Source of the DNA: Saprospiraceae bacterium
GTDB lineage: Bacteria; Bacteroidota; Bacteroidia; Chitinophagales; Saprospiraceae
Length of the DNA stretch: 38,172 nucleotides
Direction: 5' to 3'
NCBI GenBank assembly: GCA_958295895.1
Contig: CATQHI010000033.1
Span: forward strand, 1 to 38,172
Of this stretch, positions 15,256 through 23,088 are shown piece by piece (position 1 is the first letter of the stretch; each line of letters starts with the position of its first letter). The notes under the pieces are model-generated. The model saw only the letters and a program-made list of their open reading frames with translations. It made no database searches and had not been told where the DNA came from. The position numbers and the translations under genes were made by a program.

Positions 15256-15293
15256 CTGCGTAAATAGCAGCAGTGCTATAGTATACTAAAAGT

Positions 15294-15473
15294 TCATCCC
15301 CACCACCCATCCCGGCAGTACAGTCCCACGCGCTGTTCGTAGCCGTGTCCGGACCTAATCTTCGGCGGAAAGATAATTGCTGCCTGCTCCTCCACCCTGG
15401 GCCTACCATCAGGAAGGGGAAAACGGAAGGGCGGGTATTCGTAGGTAAGGTTGTAGGTAGAAGTCCTGTTCAT
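15294..15473 (-). CDS. Hypothetical 59-residue protein
   Basis: From ATG 15471-15473, 59 residues: MNRTSTYNLTYEYPPFRFPL, then PDGRPRVEEQAAIIFPPKIR, ending LYCRDGWWG. It starts 18 bases after the HTH gene stops and is followed by a hairpin, consistent with the end of the exporter operon. Rich in aromatic residues and Pro, one Cys, no membrane helix and no Gly-Gly leader. Unrecognised. It could be a peptide or a small accessory protein; a competing longer frame (15137-15409) seems less likely because it runs through the palindromic element. Confidence 0.4.
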   Translation of the reverse strand: MNRTSTYNLTYEYPPFRFPLPDGRPRVEEQAAIIFPPKIRSGHGYEQRVGLYCRDGWWG

Positions 15474-15491
15474 GGTGAAGTGCGATTGAAG

Positions 15492-15806
15492 TTAAGCGGC
15501 GTGAGTAGTCTGATTGATGGATCGAATGGTGGCACCGGCCGTAGAACCATTAGTGGTCTGTCTAGCGCCCGGGTCGGTGGACACAAACCCCAGTTGCAGC
15601 TCCACCGGCTTGTAGTACACGTAGCTCTGCCGGAGGTAGCAGAAATGTACCGGGGCACCCAGTGCCTTCATCTCCGCAAGCAGGCGGTACAGCAGGCTGG
15701 TAGAAAGGCCCATCTTCTCGGCAAAAGCGTCCGGCGTTCCGGTGCGCTTGAATTTGATGAGCTGGTGCATGCGCCGGAGGCGATCTAAGTGTTTGTTGAC
15801 TGACAT
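15492..15806 (-). CDS. Helix-turn-helix protein of the peptide locus
   Basis: 104 residues. Residues 5-60 form a winged-helix-like DNA-binding domain: LRRMHQLIKFKRTG, then TPDAFAEKMGLSTSLLYRLL (the HTH, with recognition helix SLLYRLLAEMKAL) and a possible wing VHFCYLRQSYVYY. The tail after residue 72 is Thr/Ser-rich and probably disordered. Small HTH proteins of this form often accompany C39 exporters and Gly-Gly peptides in Bacteroidota (from memory). It is the obvious candidate to bind the ACTCYAC boxes at 14911-15149, though nothing in the sequence proves it. It lies 92 bases downstream of the exporter gene, with GC-rich repeat copy 4 between. Confidence 0.75.
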   Translation of the reverse strand: MSVNKHLDRLRRMHQLIKFKRTGTPDAFAEKMGLSTSLLYRLLAEMKALGAPVHFCYLRQSYVYYKPVELQLGFVSTDPGARQTTNGSTAGATIRSINQTTHAA

Positions 15807-15869
15807 GTGTCTCAGGTTGAAATTGTGAAGTGTGAGTTGTTGTGTTTGTGAATTAGTGCGTTGTTACGT

Positions 15870-15893
15870 CCCCCGCACCTGCGGCCCCGCCCG
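15870..15893 (-). repeat. Dispersed GC-rich repeat, copy 4
   Basis: Minus strand GCGGGCGGGGCCGCAGGTGC then GGGG. Between the exporter stop (15898) and the HTH gene start (15806). Confidence 0.55.
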
Positions 15894-15897
15894 CATT

Positions 15898-18075
15898 TTA
15901 TGCGGCTAAGCGGCGGACTACCCGGTTAGGAAATTGCTTGTTCCAAAGCTCGCGGTAGGTGCCCTCCTGGGTAAGGAGTTGCTCGTGGGTACCCTCCTGG
16001 ATCAACTTGCCCGCGGAGAGCACGGCGATCTTGTCGGCATCCATGATGGTGCTGAGGCGGTGGGCGATGACGATGATGGTCTTACCGGCCGCGCGGAGCT
16101 TGTGCATGGTATCCTGTACGAACTGCTCGCTGGCAGAGTCCAGGGCGGAAGTAGCCTCGTCGAGGATCAGGATCTCGGGATCGCGGTATAAAGCTCGTGC
16201 AATAGCGATGCGCTGCTTTTGTCCCCCACTAAGGTTGGTGCCGTGCTCGCCAACGTAGGTCGCAAAACCATTAGGTAGCGACTCGATGAAAGAGAGCAGA
16301 CCGAGCTCCTTACAAATAGCCAGAATGCGCTCCATATCCGGGGCGTAATCACCTACGGCAATGTTCTCAATCAGGTTGCCGGCGAAGAGGGTGAGCTCCT
16401 GGGGAACTACGCCGATGCGTGCCCGCAGGCTCTGATTGCTCACGTAGGCTAGGTCCGCATCCCCCACCACAACCTTGCCGGAACTGACGGGGTAGAGCTT
16501 CTGAAGCAGCGCCGCAATTGTAGACTTACCAGAACCGCTCTCTCCGACTAGCCCGGTGATCTGCCCCGCAGGAATGGTGAGGTTGAAGCTCTGAAATACG
16601 TCCTGCCGCGAGCCGTAGCTAAACTGAATGTCGCGGAAGCGGATGTCACCCACCATCTCAGGCTTCAGATCCATCAACTCGGTAGGCTCCTCCTCGCTCT
16701 CCAGGTCGATGATCTCGAACAGCCGGTCGGCGGCAATGAGGGCATTCTGGATTGTCTTGTTCATACCGATCAGTCCCTTCGCCGGTCCGGTGAAGTAGCC
16801 GATTAGTGCGTAAAAGCCCAGCAGCTCCCCTGGTGAGATGACTCCGTCGATGACGTAGTAGCTACCCACCCACAGTAAAATGATGGTGAATAGCCGGCTG
16901 ATCAACTCCGAGGCATTGCCCGAAAAGATGGAGTTCATACCGGAGCGGTAGGTGGTCTGGAGTAGCTTGACGAAGCGTGTCTCCGTCTTGAGGTTAGCGT
17001 GCTCCTCCAGGCCAAGCTGTTTGATGGTGCGTACGGCACTTACACTCTCGACTAATTGCGACTCCAACTCCGCCGCCCGCTCCATCAGCTCCCGCTCCCG
17101 GCTACGATTCAGCCGATTAGTGATCCAGTAGATGGCCACGTAGCAGGGCACCACCGTCAGCAGTACCAGCGCCAGCTTCCAGTAGTAGGTGAACATCAGC
17201 CCGAAGCTAAACACGACGATAAAGACGTTCACCAGCAGGTTGATCGCCACATCATTAATGAACGCCCGAATCTTCACCGCATCCCCGATCCGCGAGATGA
17301 TCTCCCCCGTCCGCATGCTGTCGAAGAAGCGCTGCGGCAGCCGGAGCAGGTGCTTGTAGTAGCCCAGAATGAGCCGCGCGTCGATGAGCTGGCCCGACTT
17401 CATCACCATGACCGATTTCATGGTCCCGATGAAGATCGCCACCCCGAGGAGGGCTACCATCGTGATGCTCAGTAGGTTAAGTAGCCGCGTATTGCGGTTG
17501 AGGAGCACGAAGTCGGTGATCTTCTGTAGGTAAATCGAGGTGCTCAGACCCAGGATGGTGTACACCACCGCCCCGAACAGCGCCTGCACTAGTGTACTCC
17601 GGTGCGGCTGCAGCAGGGCCCGGAAACGCGCAAAGGTGCTCACCCGCCGGTTGCCGGTCTCGAAATCCTCGGCCGGGGCGATGAGCAGCAGTACGCCCGT
17701 CCACTCCTCGCGCCACTGCGCCCAGCTGCGCTTTTCCATGCGGCCGCTGCCGGGGTCCATGACCTGTACGTACTTATCGGTCACCTTGTAGACGACCACG
17801 AAGTGGTGCAGCCGCTTATTGACCACCACGTGGGCCACGGCCGGGAACTCCGCCTCGGTCTTCAGCGCCTCCTCCTCGGCTCGCACCCCCTTACAGCTGA
17901 AGCCTAGCTTCTCGGCCGCCTGGATCATGCCCAGCAGGTTCGTGCCCCGCTGATCGGTACTCGCCAGCTGGCGAATACGCGCGATGGGCAGCTCCAGTCG
18001 GTAATGTGCCGCGATCGAGGCCAGGCAGGCCGCGCCGCAGTCGGTGATGTCGTGTTGTTTGATCTTCTTGTTCAT
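15898..18075 (-). CDS. Peptidase-containing ABC transporter (C39; PCAT/bacteriocin exporter)
   Basis: 725 residues in three parts. Residues 1-140 are a C39 cysteine protease: QHDITDCGAAC with catalytic Cys13, LHHFVVVYKV with the His, and VMDPGSG with the Asp. Residues about 160-450 form the six-helix exporter membrane domain. Residues about 480-715 form the ATPase: Walker A GESGSGKST, Q-loop PQELTLF, signature LSGGQKQRIAIARAL, Walker B ILILDEATSALD, H-loop IVIAHRLST. All key residues are present. Such proteins cut Gly-Gly leaders and pump the peptide out, working with an HlyD adaptor, which is encoded 6 bases upstream. Its likely cargo is the peptide cluster at 13717-14681. Confidence 0.95.
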   Translation of the reverse strand: MNKKIKQHDITDCGAACLASIAAHYRLELPIARIRQLASTDQRGTNLLGMIQAAEKLGFSCKGVRAEEEALKTEAEFPAVAHVVVNKRLHHFVVVYKVTDKYVQVMDPGSGRMEKRSWAQWREEWTGVLLLIAPAEDFETGNRRVSTFARFRALLQPHRSTLVQALFGAVVYTILGLSTSIYLQKITDFVLLNRNTRLLNLLSITMVALLGVAIFIGTMKSVMVMKSGQLIDARLILGYYKHLLRLPQRFFDSMRTGEIISRIGDAVKIRAFINDVAINLLVNVFIVVFSFGLMFTYYWKLALVLLTVVPCYVAIYWITNRLNRSRERELMERAAELESQLVESVSAVRTIKQLGLEEHANLKTETRFVKLLQTTYRSGMNSIFSGNASELISRLFTIILLWVGSYYVIDGVISPGELLGFYALIGYFTGPAKGLIGMNKTIQNALIAADRLFEIIDLESEEEPTELMDLKPEMVGDIRFRDIQFSYGSRQDVFQSFNLTIPAGQITGLVGESGSGKSTIAALLQKLYPVSSGKVVVGDADLAYVSNQSLRARIGVVPQELTLFAGNLIENIAVGDYAPDMERILAICKELGLLSFIESLPNGFATYVGEHGTNLSGGQKQRIAIARALYRDPEILILDEATSALDSASEQFVQDTMHKLRAAGKTIIVIAHRLSTIMDADKIAVLSAGKLIQEGTHEQLLTQEGTYRELWNKQFPNRVVRRLAA

Positions 18076-18081
18076 AGCGTG

Positions 18082-19233
18082 CTAGTGGTAGGTGGGGTTA
18101 AACCAGTCGTCCAGCTTGTCGTGCAGCAGCTGAAAGACCGAGCGGCGGGTGAGGGTGAAGTGGGCCGTCAGCGTCATCCCCTTGCGCAGGGTACCGACGT
18201 AGCCGTTTTTGAGTTCCAGGGCGGTATCGTGCAGCGTACAGGTGACCAGGAAGGCCGCCTGCCCGTCGACCTCGGTGACGTCCTTACCGATCTCGGTCAG
18301 GGTGGCCGCGGCCAGTCCCCACTGGTTGTAGTTGAAGGCGTCGAGCTGCAGGCGCACCGGCAGTCCCTCGCGCAGTAGCCCGATGTCGCTCGGGCTCACG
18401 TAGGCCTCCACCCGTAGCTCCCCGTCGGGACTGATGTGGGTCAGCGTCTGTCCGGCACTGGCGAAGGCTCCGGCCTGTAGTCCCCCCGTCTGGGTCAGCT
18501 GCCCATCCACCGGCGCGGTCACCACGTACTGGCGGGCCTGCTCGTCCAGCTGCTCCAGCCGCCGTTGCAGGTCCGCCCGTTCGCGGCGGATGCGCTGTAG
18601 GTCCTGCGTCCAGGCGTGGGTCTGCTGCCCGGTCAGTTGCCGTTGCTGGCTTTGCAGCAGGGTCAGTTCGTAGGCCGCCTGCTCGAGGTCCATTCTTGCG
18701 GTGGCCCCGGTCTGTAGTAGCTCGCTTTGCCGTTCCAGTTCCCGCTCGGCGTGCCGCAGTTTCAGAGTAAGCTCATCGTTGCGCCGGCGGTACTCCCGGT
18801 AATCCTTCTGATAAATAGCACTACTCAAATCAGGGGGCGGGGCCGCAGGATGCAAAGCAGTAAGGGTGTGCAAATCCCGTAGTAGGGCGCTCCGTTCCTT
18901 CAGTTGCTCCCGTAGGTGCGTCGACTCCGAGGTCAGCTCGGCGGTACTCACGACCAGTAGGGTATCGCCGGCGGCTACGGTAGCGTTCTCTCGCAGGTCG
19001 GCGCGCACGATGCGTCCGCTCACGGGCGTAGTCACGGGCGTCAGCTTCATTGCCGGCCGCAGGATGCCCCGGCTCTGGCTATTAACCTCGACCTCGATAA
19101 AGGGTAGGGAAGTGGCGGCTACGAGCAGTCCGAGCACGACGGTCAGATAAATCGTCCGGCCCGTACGGTGATGCCTGGCGTGTAGGCCCCCGACGCCGTT
19201 GACGAGGGGGAAGGGGAAGAGTTGTGGTTTCAC
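18082..19233 (-). CDS. HlyD-family membrane fusion protein of the peptide exporter
   Basis: 383 residues. Cytoplasmic start, one helix (IYLTVVLGLLVAATSLPFI, about residues 28-46), then a lipoyl-like half (TTPVSGRIVRADLRENATVA), a long coiled coil (about 110-225), the second half (VTAPVDGQLTQTGGLQAG) and a beta-barrel (LRVEAYVSPSDIGLL). It links the inner-membrane exporter to the outer membrane. It ends 6 bases before the exporter gene starts. A copy of the GC-rich repeat lies in frame at the tip of the coiled coil, encoding ALHPAAPPPD, a Pro-rich break between residues that otherwise look helical; this may be an inserted segment. Confidence 0.92.
   Translation of the reverse strand: MKPQLFPFPLVNGVGGLHARHHRTGRTIYLTVVLGLLVAATSLPFIEVEVNSQSRGILRPAMKLTPVTTPVSGRIVRADLRENATVAAGDTLLVVSTAELTSESTHLREQLKERSALLRDLHTLTALHPAAPPPDLSSAIYQKDYREYRRRNDELTLKLRHAERELERQSELLQTGATARMDLEQAAYELTLLQSQQRQLTGQQTHAWTQDLQRIRRERADLQRRLEQLDEQARQYVVTAPVDGQLTQTGGLQAGAFASAGQTLTHISPDGELRVEAYVSPSDIGLLREGLPVRLQLDAFNYNQWGLAAATLTEIGKDVTEVDGQAAFLVTCTLHDTALELKNGYVGTLRKGMTLTAHFTLTRRSVFQLLHDKLDDWFNPTYH
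18833..18855 (+). repeat. Dispersed GC-rich repeat, copy 5 (within coding sequence)
   Basis: GGGGGCGGGGCCGCAGGATG then CAA; identical to copy 1 except for one extra A. Inside the HlyD gene, where the minus strand encodes LHPAAPPP. Confidence 0.6.
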
Positions 19234-19273
19234 AGTGTTCTGTTGTTTTGGTGAGTTGATGAATTTTTATCCG

Positions 19274-19726
19274 CTAAGCCGCCACCCCCAAAGTCCGCAC
19301 TCCCACCGCCGTAGTAACCCGCACAGAAAGCGTAGTAAAGGCATCATCCCCCAGCACCGGATACTCCCCCGGCACAATCCGGTACACCCCCGCCGGCAAC
19401 TCCAACCCCCGCACCACCCAACTAGGCAGCCGGTAGCTACAAGGCACCCGAAAGCGATCGGCGGCAAAGTGCTGCTGCCGCACAGTTTTCGTAATAGCAG
19501 ACGTATCGAAGTGAAGGAGCAGTCGGCCCGTGGGGCGGTCCAGCCGTAGGTAGGCCGGAAGCACTGTGGCGCACGATTGGCGTGGCAGATAATCCGGCGG
19601 CTGTAGATTGCAAATACCTACAGAGCTACAGTCGCCCGAGCGCGGCGAGCCCAGCTGCACCGAAAGGCGCAGCCCCCGGTGGCAGGCGGCGTGGTAATCA
19701 GAAAAAATAGCGTGTAAGTGGTGCAT
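19274..19726 (-). CDS. Unknown protein leading the exporter operon, C-x5-C motif
   Basis: 150 residues, first gene of the exporter operon, 40 bases upstream of HlyD. Near residues 30-42 it has GSPRSGDCSSVGICNL; the C-terminal third reads LPAGVYRIVPGEYPVLGDDA and looks all-beta. I recall similar 120-150-residue Bacteroidota hypotheticals with a G-x-DC-x4-GIC motif and a C-terminal PAGxYPV segment near exporters or regulators, but this is from memory. Six or more cysteines suggest an oxidised or metal-binding protein, yet there is no signal peptide at ATG 19726. A minus-strand GACCTTTG box at 19778-19785 could be its -7 element. Confidence 0.6.
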   Translation of the reverse strand: MHHLHAIFSDYHAACHRGLRLSVQLGSPRSGDCSSVGICNLQPPDYLPRQSCATVLPAYLRLDRPTGRLLLHFDTSAITKTVRQQHFAADRFRVPCSYRLPSWVVRGLELPAGVYRIVPGEYPVLGDDAFTTLSVRVTTAVGVRTLGVAA

Positions 19727-19777
19727 GCTGACGGTGTGATAAAGGTGAACGGGGAGGTATTCCCGCTTTGATGATCA

Positions 19778-19785
19778 CAAAGGTC
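19778..19785 (-). promoter_or_regulatory. Putative -7 box of the exporter operon
   Basis: Minus-strand GACCTTTG, close to TAnnTTTG, about 52 bases upstream of ATG 19726. The wider gap 19727-20001 is A+T-rich and holds no gene. Confidence 0.35.
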
Positions 19786-19873
19786 AGGGGGCACAATCAG
19801 GAAAAAAAGGACAGTTGTACAGCGATATCGGGGGTAAAATGGACGCTATTTTGAGGATAAAAAATGACTAGAC

Positions 19874-19888
19874 CGTTGATTATCAACG
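19874..19888. promoter_or_regulatory. 15-bp palindrome upstream of the exporter operon
   Basis: CGTTGAT-T-ATCAACG, two perfect 7-bp half-sites around one base, in the A+T-rich gap between rsmA and the exporter operon. Suited to a dimeric regulator, about 150 bases upstream of ATG 19726; no partner identified. Confidence 0.4.
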
Positions 19889-20001
19889 ACTAGCGAAAAC
19901 TTTTTCCCGACCGCTATTTAGTAGATATTCGCAATTTGCGTAGTTGTATAGCTGACACCGGTACTAGCGCAACCCAAGCTTGCATCGGATGGCGTGTCTG
20001 G

Positions 20002-20778
20002 CTAGATCGCAGCCCGTTCCGCTAATGCCACAAAATCCTCCAAAGAAACCTGCTCCGGCCGCCGCCGAAAAATTTCCTCCCCCTGGACCTCCGCCGGAAA
20101 GATCGATTTGAGGCTATTACGCAGCATCTTGCGCCGCTGCCCGAAGGCTGACTTCACCACATGCTTAAAGGTGCCGTAGTGCTCGTCCGCAATAAGTGGC
20201 TCGGGTCGCCGCACCAGCCGGATCACCGCGCTCTGCACCTTCGGCGGCGGCTGGAAATTGCCCCGACCTACGTTAAAGCAGAGCGACGGCTCATACCGCA
20301 GCTGTACCAGCACCCCGATCACCCCGTACACCTTACTGCCGTGGCCGCTAATTACCCGATCCGCCACCTCCTTCTGAAACATGCCCACCATCTCCGGGAT
20401 CAGCCGGTAGTTGTCGAGCAGCTTGATGAGGATCTGGCTGGATATGTTGTAGGGGAAGTTGCCGACCAGTCCGAAGGGCCTGCCCGTGAATACCTCCCGT
20501 AGGTCCTGCCGCAGGAAGTCCCCCTCCAGAATGTCGTTGCTTAGCTGAGGGTAGTGCTGGTTGAGATAGGCGACCATATCGCGGTCGGCCTCGGCTACCT
20601 TGAGGTGGAAGTCCGTCCGGCGGTCGAGCAGGTGCTTGGTGAGCATGCCCTGTCCGGGGCCTACTTCGAGTACGTCCTTATATAGGTCGGTCAGCTCCAG
20701 GGCCTCGGCGATCTGGCGGGCGTAGTGCTCGTTGGTGAGGAAGTGCTGGCCGTAGGATTTTTTGGCGCGGGTGGGCAA
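20002..20778 (-). CDS. rsmA: 16S rRNA dimethyladenosine transferase RsmA (KsgA)
   Basis: Methylates two adjacent adenines near the 3' end of 16S rRNA during small-subunit assembly. Motifs: KKSYGQHFLTN at the start, VLEVGPGQGMLT (SAM-binding), VGNFPYNISSQI (catalytic NxPY loop), and the C-terminal domain through QVSLEDFVALAERAAI. With a TTG start at 20778 the protein has 258 residues, the normal length. Upstream ATGs at 20847 and 20910 are in frame but add a Pro-rich low-complexity stretch (NPFTPNPLPT) encoded by a G4-type repeat and two small hairpins, so they are less likely. Start uncertain, identity sure. Confidence 0.93.
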   Translation of the reverse strand: MPTRAKKSYGQHFLTNEHYARQIAEALELTDLYKDVLEVGPGQGMLTKHLLDRRTDFHLKVAEADRDMVAYLNQHYPQLSNDILEGDFLRQDLREVFTGRPFGLVGNFPYNISSQILIKLLDNYRLIPEMVGMFQKEVADRVISGHGSKVYGVIGVLVQLRYEPSLCFNVGRGNFQPPPKVQSAVIRLVRRPEPLIADEHYGTFKHVVKSAFGQRRKMLRNSLKSIFPAEVQGEEIFRRRPEQVSLEDFVALAERAAI

Positions 20779-20812
20779 GGGGTTAGGGGTAAAGGGGTTA
20801 GGGGGTAAAGGG
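20779..20812 (+). repeat. Telomere-like G-run repeat, G-quadruplex motif
   Basis: GGGG-TTA-GGGG-TAAA-GGGG-TTA-GGGGG-TAAA-GGG on the plus strand, directly before the rsmA start. A C-rich counterpart (CCCTACCCCTT-AAACCCCC) lies at about 20939-20962, so G-runs face each other on opposite strands. Confidence 0.65.
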
Positions 20813-20830
20813 AGTGCAAGGTAGGCCAGC

Positions 20831-20871
20831 GCAGCCGGAGGCTGCATTTTTCTACCGCTGCCGGAGGCAGC
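20831..20871. repeat. Two matching mini-hairpins
   Basis: GCAGCC-GGA-GGCTGC (20831-20845) and GCTGCC-GGA-GGCAGC (20857-20871): 6-bp stems with the same GGA loop, differing by an A/T swap at the third base pair, so each arm changed in step with its partner. This is typical of dispersed palindromic intergenic repeats. Confidence 0.6.
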
Positions 20872-20962
20872 ATTGTACTGCACCTGCGTCCCTGCCCGAA
20901 CACGATGCATGCATACTTTGGTTAGTCCAATGACCGACCCTACCCCTTAAACCCCCTGCCCC

Positions 20963-21889
20963 TTGACTTATTTCATTCCCTGCGACGCCCACGAAGGCTG
21001 CACCTACGTCCCCCGGCAGCAGCGGCTCTACTTCTCGACCACTAAGAAGATGGACCCGCCGCGGGTGGCGATCCGGTACCTGGACTTTAGTGCTTACCAC
21101 CTGGAAAAAGACAGCCGCTGGGCCGACCGGATCGGTAAGGAAGTCGAATCCCTCCGGGCCGAAGAGTGGCTACACGACGCCCGTATGGCCAACAGCATGT
21201 GCCTAAGCCCTGACGGCAACGCCCTATTAGTCTGCGAACAGGGGGATATGGACCGCCCCGCCCAACTGACCCGGCTCGACCTAGCCACCCAGGAGCGTAC
21301 CGTGCTCTTTGACGGCTACGAAACCAAGCCGCTGAATAGCCCCAATAAAGTGATCGTGAGCAAGCAGGGCCATATAGTGATCAGCGACCCCGACTACGGC
21401 TTCCGGCAGGGATTCCGGCCGCCGCCGGAGCTGGAGCCGAGCCTGTACGTACTGCCAAAAGAAGGCACGCCCTTCGCCTTCGACTGCGGACTGGAAATGC
21501 CCCACGGCCTCGCCCTCAGCCCCGATGAACGCACCCTTTACGTCACCGACACCAGCAACGACGGCGCCCACGACGACGACGTGAACCTAAAGCGCCGCAA
21601 GGCCGTGTACGCCTACGACTTTGACCCCATCACAGCCGAGATCACCAACAACCCCCGCTACTGCTTCCCGGTCGATAGGGGGGTGCCCGACGGTAGCCTC
21701 ACTGACGGCGATACCCTCCTCGTGGGCGGTGGCGATGGCATCTACATCGCCGACCTGATCGGCAACCTGCGGAGTAAAATCAACCTAGATCGCACCGCCG
21801 TCAACTTGGCCATCGTGTCCGAGCACCTGTTCGTGACGGCCGATGAGGGGGTGTACCTGATTTTAAATTGGCGCGAGCAGGTCAACTAA
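20963..21889 (+). CDS. SMP-30/gluconolactonase family protein
   Basis: 308 residues, six-bladed propeller lactonase type. Metal-site motifs: HEGCTYVPRQQRLYFST (Glu11), LNSPNKVIVSKQGHIVISDP (Asn) and VPDGSLTD (Asp), with CLSPDG and ALSPDERTLYVTDTSND as blade repeats. Family members open sugar lactones such as gluconolactone with a divalent metal; the substrate here is not known. TTG 20963 is the only start that keeps the first metal ligand, as a stop lies just before it in frame and no ATG does. No signal peptide, so cytoplasmic. It converges on the amidohydrolase gene and overlaps it by 4 bases. Confidence 0.85.
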   Translation: MTYFIPCDAHEGCTYVPRQQRLYFSTTKKMDPPRVAIRYLDFSAYHLEKDSRWADRIGKEVESLRAEEWLHDARMANSMCLSPDGNALLVCEQGDMDRPAQLTRLDLATQERTVLFDGYETKPLNSPNKVIVSKQGHIVISDPDYGFRQGFRPPPELEPSLYVLPKEGTPFAFDCGLEMPHGLALSPDERTLYVTDTSNDGAHDDDVNLKRRKAVYAYDFDPITAEITNNPRYCFPVDRGVPDGSLTDGDTLLVGGGDGIYIADLIGNLRSKINLDRTAVNLAIVSEHLFVTADEGVYLILNWREQVN

Positions 21890-23065
21890 GTCGCCGCAGC
21901 GCAAACCAGGCCAGTAGCGAAGCCCCCCGTCCGCAAACACCCCTCGTCCACATCAAACGTATCTGTATGCACCGGACTGTTCGCGTGCCCCGGGCCCCCC
22001 ACACCCAATCGGTAAAAGCAGGCCGGCAGCCGGTGGCTATAGAAGGCAAAATCCTCGCCCGTCATGCGGATCGGTAGGTCCACCACCCGGTCCTCGCCGA
22101 GTAGGGTACGGGCCTCGGACTGCGCCCAGCGGGTAAGGGCCTCATCATTTTTCAGAAAGGGGTACCCGTGGCGCACCTCCAACTCCGCCGAACCTCCCAG
22201 GGCTGCGGCAATCCCCTCGGCCGTCCGCCGTAGCCGCCGGTGCAATTCCTTGCGCCAATTCTCATCAAGGGTACGCAGCGTGCCCTGTAGGTGCACCGCA
22301 TTGGGAATGATGTTCGTGGCCCCGCCCTCACTCTCGATACGGCCGAAGGTCAGTACCAACCGGCAGGGTAGGGTCGGTCTCGCGGCTCACCAGTTGCTGC
22401 AGTGCGGTAATGACCTGAGCGGTGATCACGATGGGGTCCACGGCCTGGTGTGGCATCGCCCCGTGGCCGCCCCGCCCACGCACGGTCAGGTACAGCTCGT
22501 CGGTACTAGCCATATAGATGCCCGGTCGAAAGCCCACCGTACCCGCCGGCAGGGGAGGGTGCACGTGCTGGCCGAACACGGCCTGCGGCACCGGGTTGTT
22601 CAGCGCCCCGTCGCGCAGCATCAGGGTAGCTCCACCGGGCAGCTTTTCCTCTCCGGGCTGGAAGAGCAGGCGTACCGTACCGTTCAGTTGATCCTTTAGC
22701 GGTCCGAGGATTCGCGCAGCCCCCAGCAGTGCCGCCGTATGTACATCGTGCCCGCAGGCGTGCATCACCCCCGGCGCCTGCGAGCGGTAGGGCACCTCGT
22801 TTTTCTCCGTGATGGGTAGGGCATCCATGTCGGCACGTAGGGCTACGGTCGGACCGCCACCTCCCCGGATCTCGGCCACCAACCCGGTGCCTGCGACTCT
22901 GCGGCGGGGAATACCCAATTCATCCAGCTGACCGGCCACATACTCTACCGTAGCGTGCTCGGCGAAGCTCAGTTCGGGATGGGCGTGCAGGTAGCGCCGG
23001 TCCATCACGGTAGCTGCCGCCGTTTCTTCACTCAGGGCGCGGACGCGGGTGCAAAGCTCAGTCAT
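21886..23065 (-). CDS. M20-family amidohydrolase (one frameshift)
   Basis: About 392 residues in two frames that meet near 22355: ATG 23065 (MTELCTRVRALSEETAAATV) to RETDPTLP, then LVLTFGRIESEGGATNIIPN to the stop. Metal ligands are ACGHDVH, the Glu pair in FQPGEEK, GQHVHP, and the late His in HTDTF. The dimerisation lid (RGRGGHGAMPHQAVDP) is present. These dinuclear zinc enzymes remove acyl groups from amino acids or related amides; the substrate is unknown. A TTG three codons upstream is an alternative start. The slip occurs at a CCGG-CAGGG context and is likely a base-call error, since both halves are fully conserved. Confidence 0.88.
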
Positions 23066-23088
23066 AGACCGCAAGGTAGGGCGTCGAA

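Noticed and set aside
15345..15788. Plus-strand open frame of 147 codons
   Set aside because: It lies opposite the HTH gene and the 59-codon gene and shows no domain; a shadow frame.
13460..19726. Lanthipeptide, lasso or other modified-peptide cluster
   Set aside because: No LanM/LanB, radical SAM, YcaO, asparagine synthetase-like or transglutaminase-like gene is in the window.
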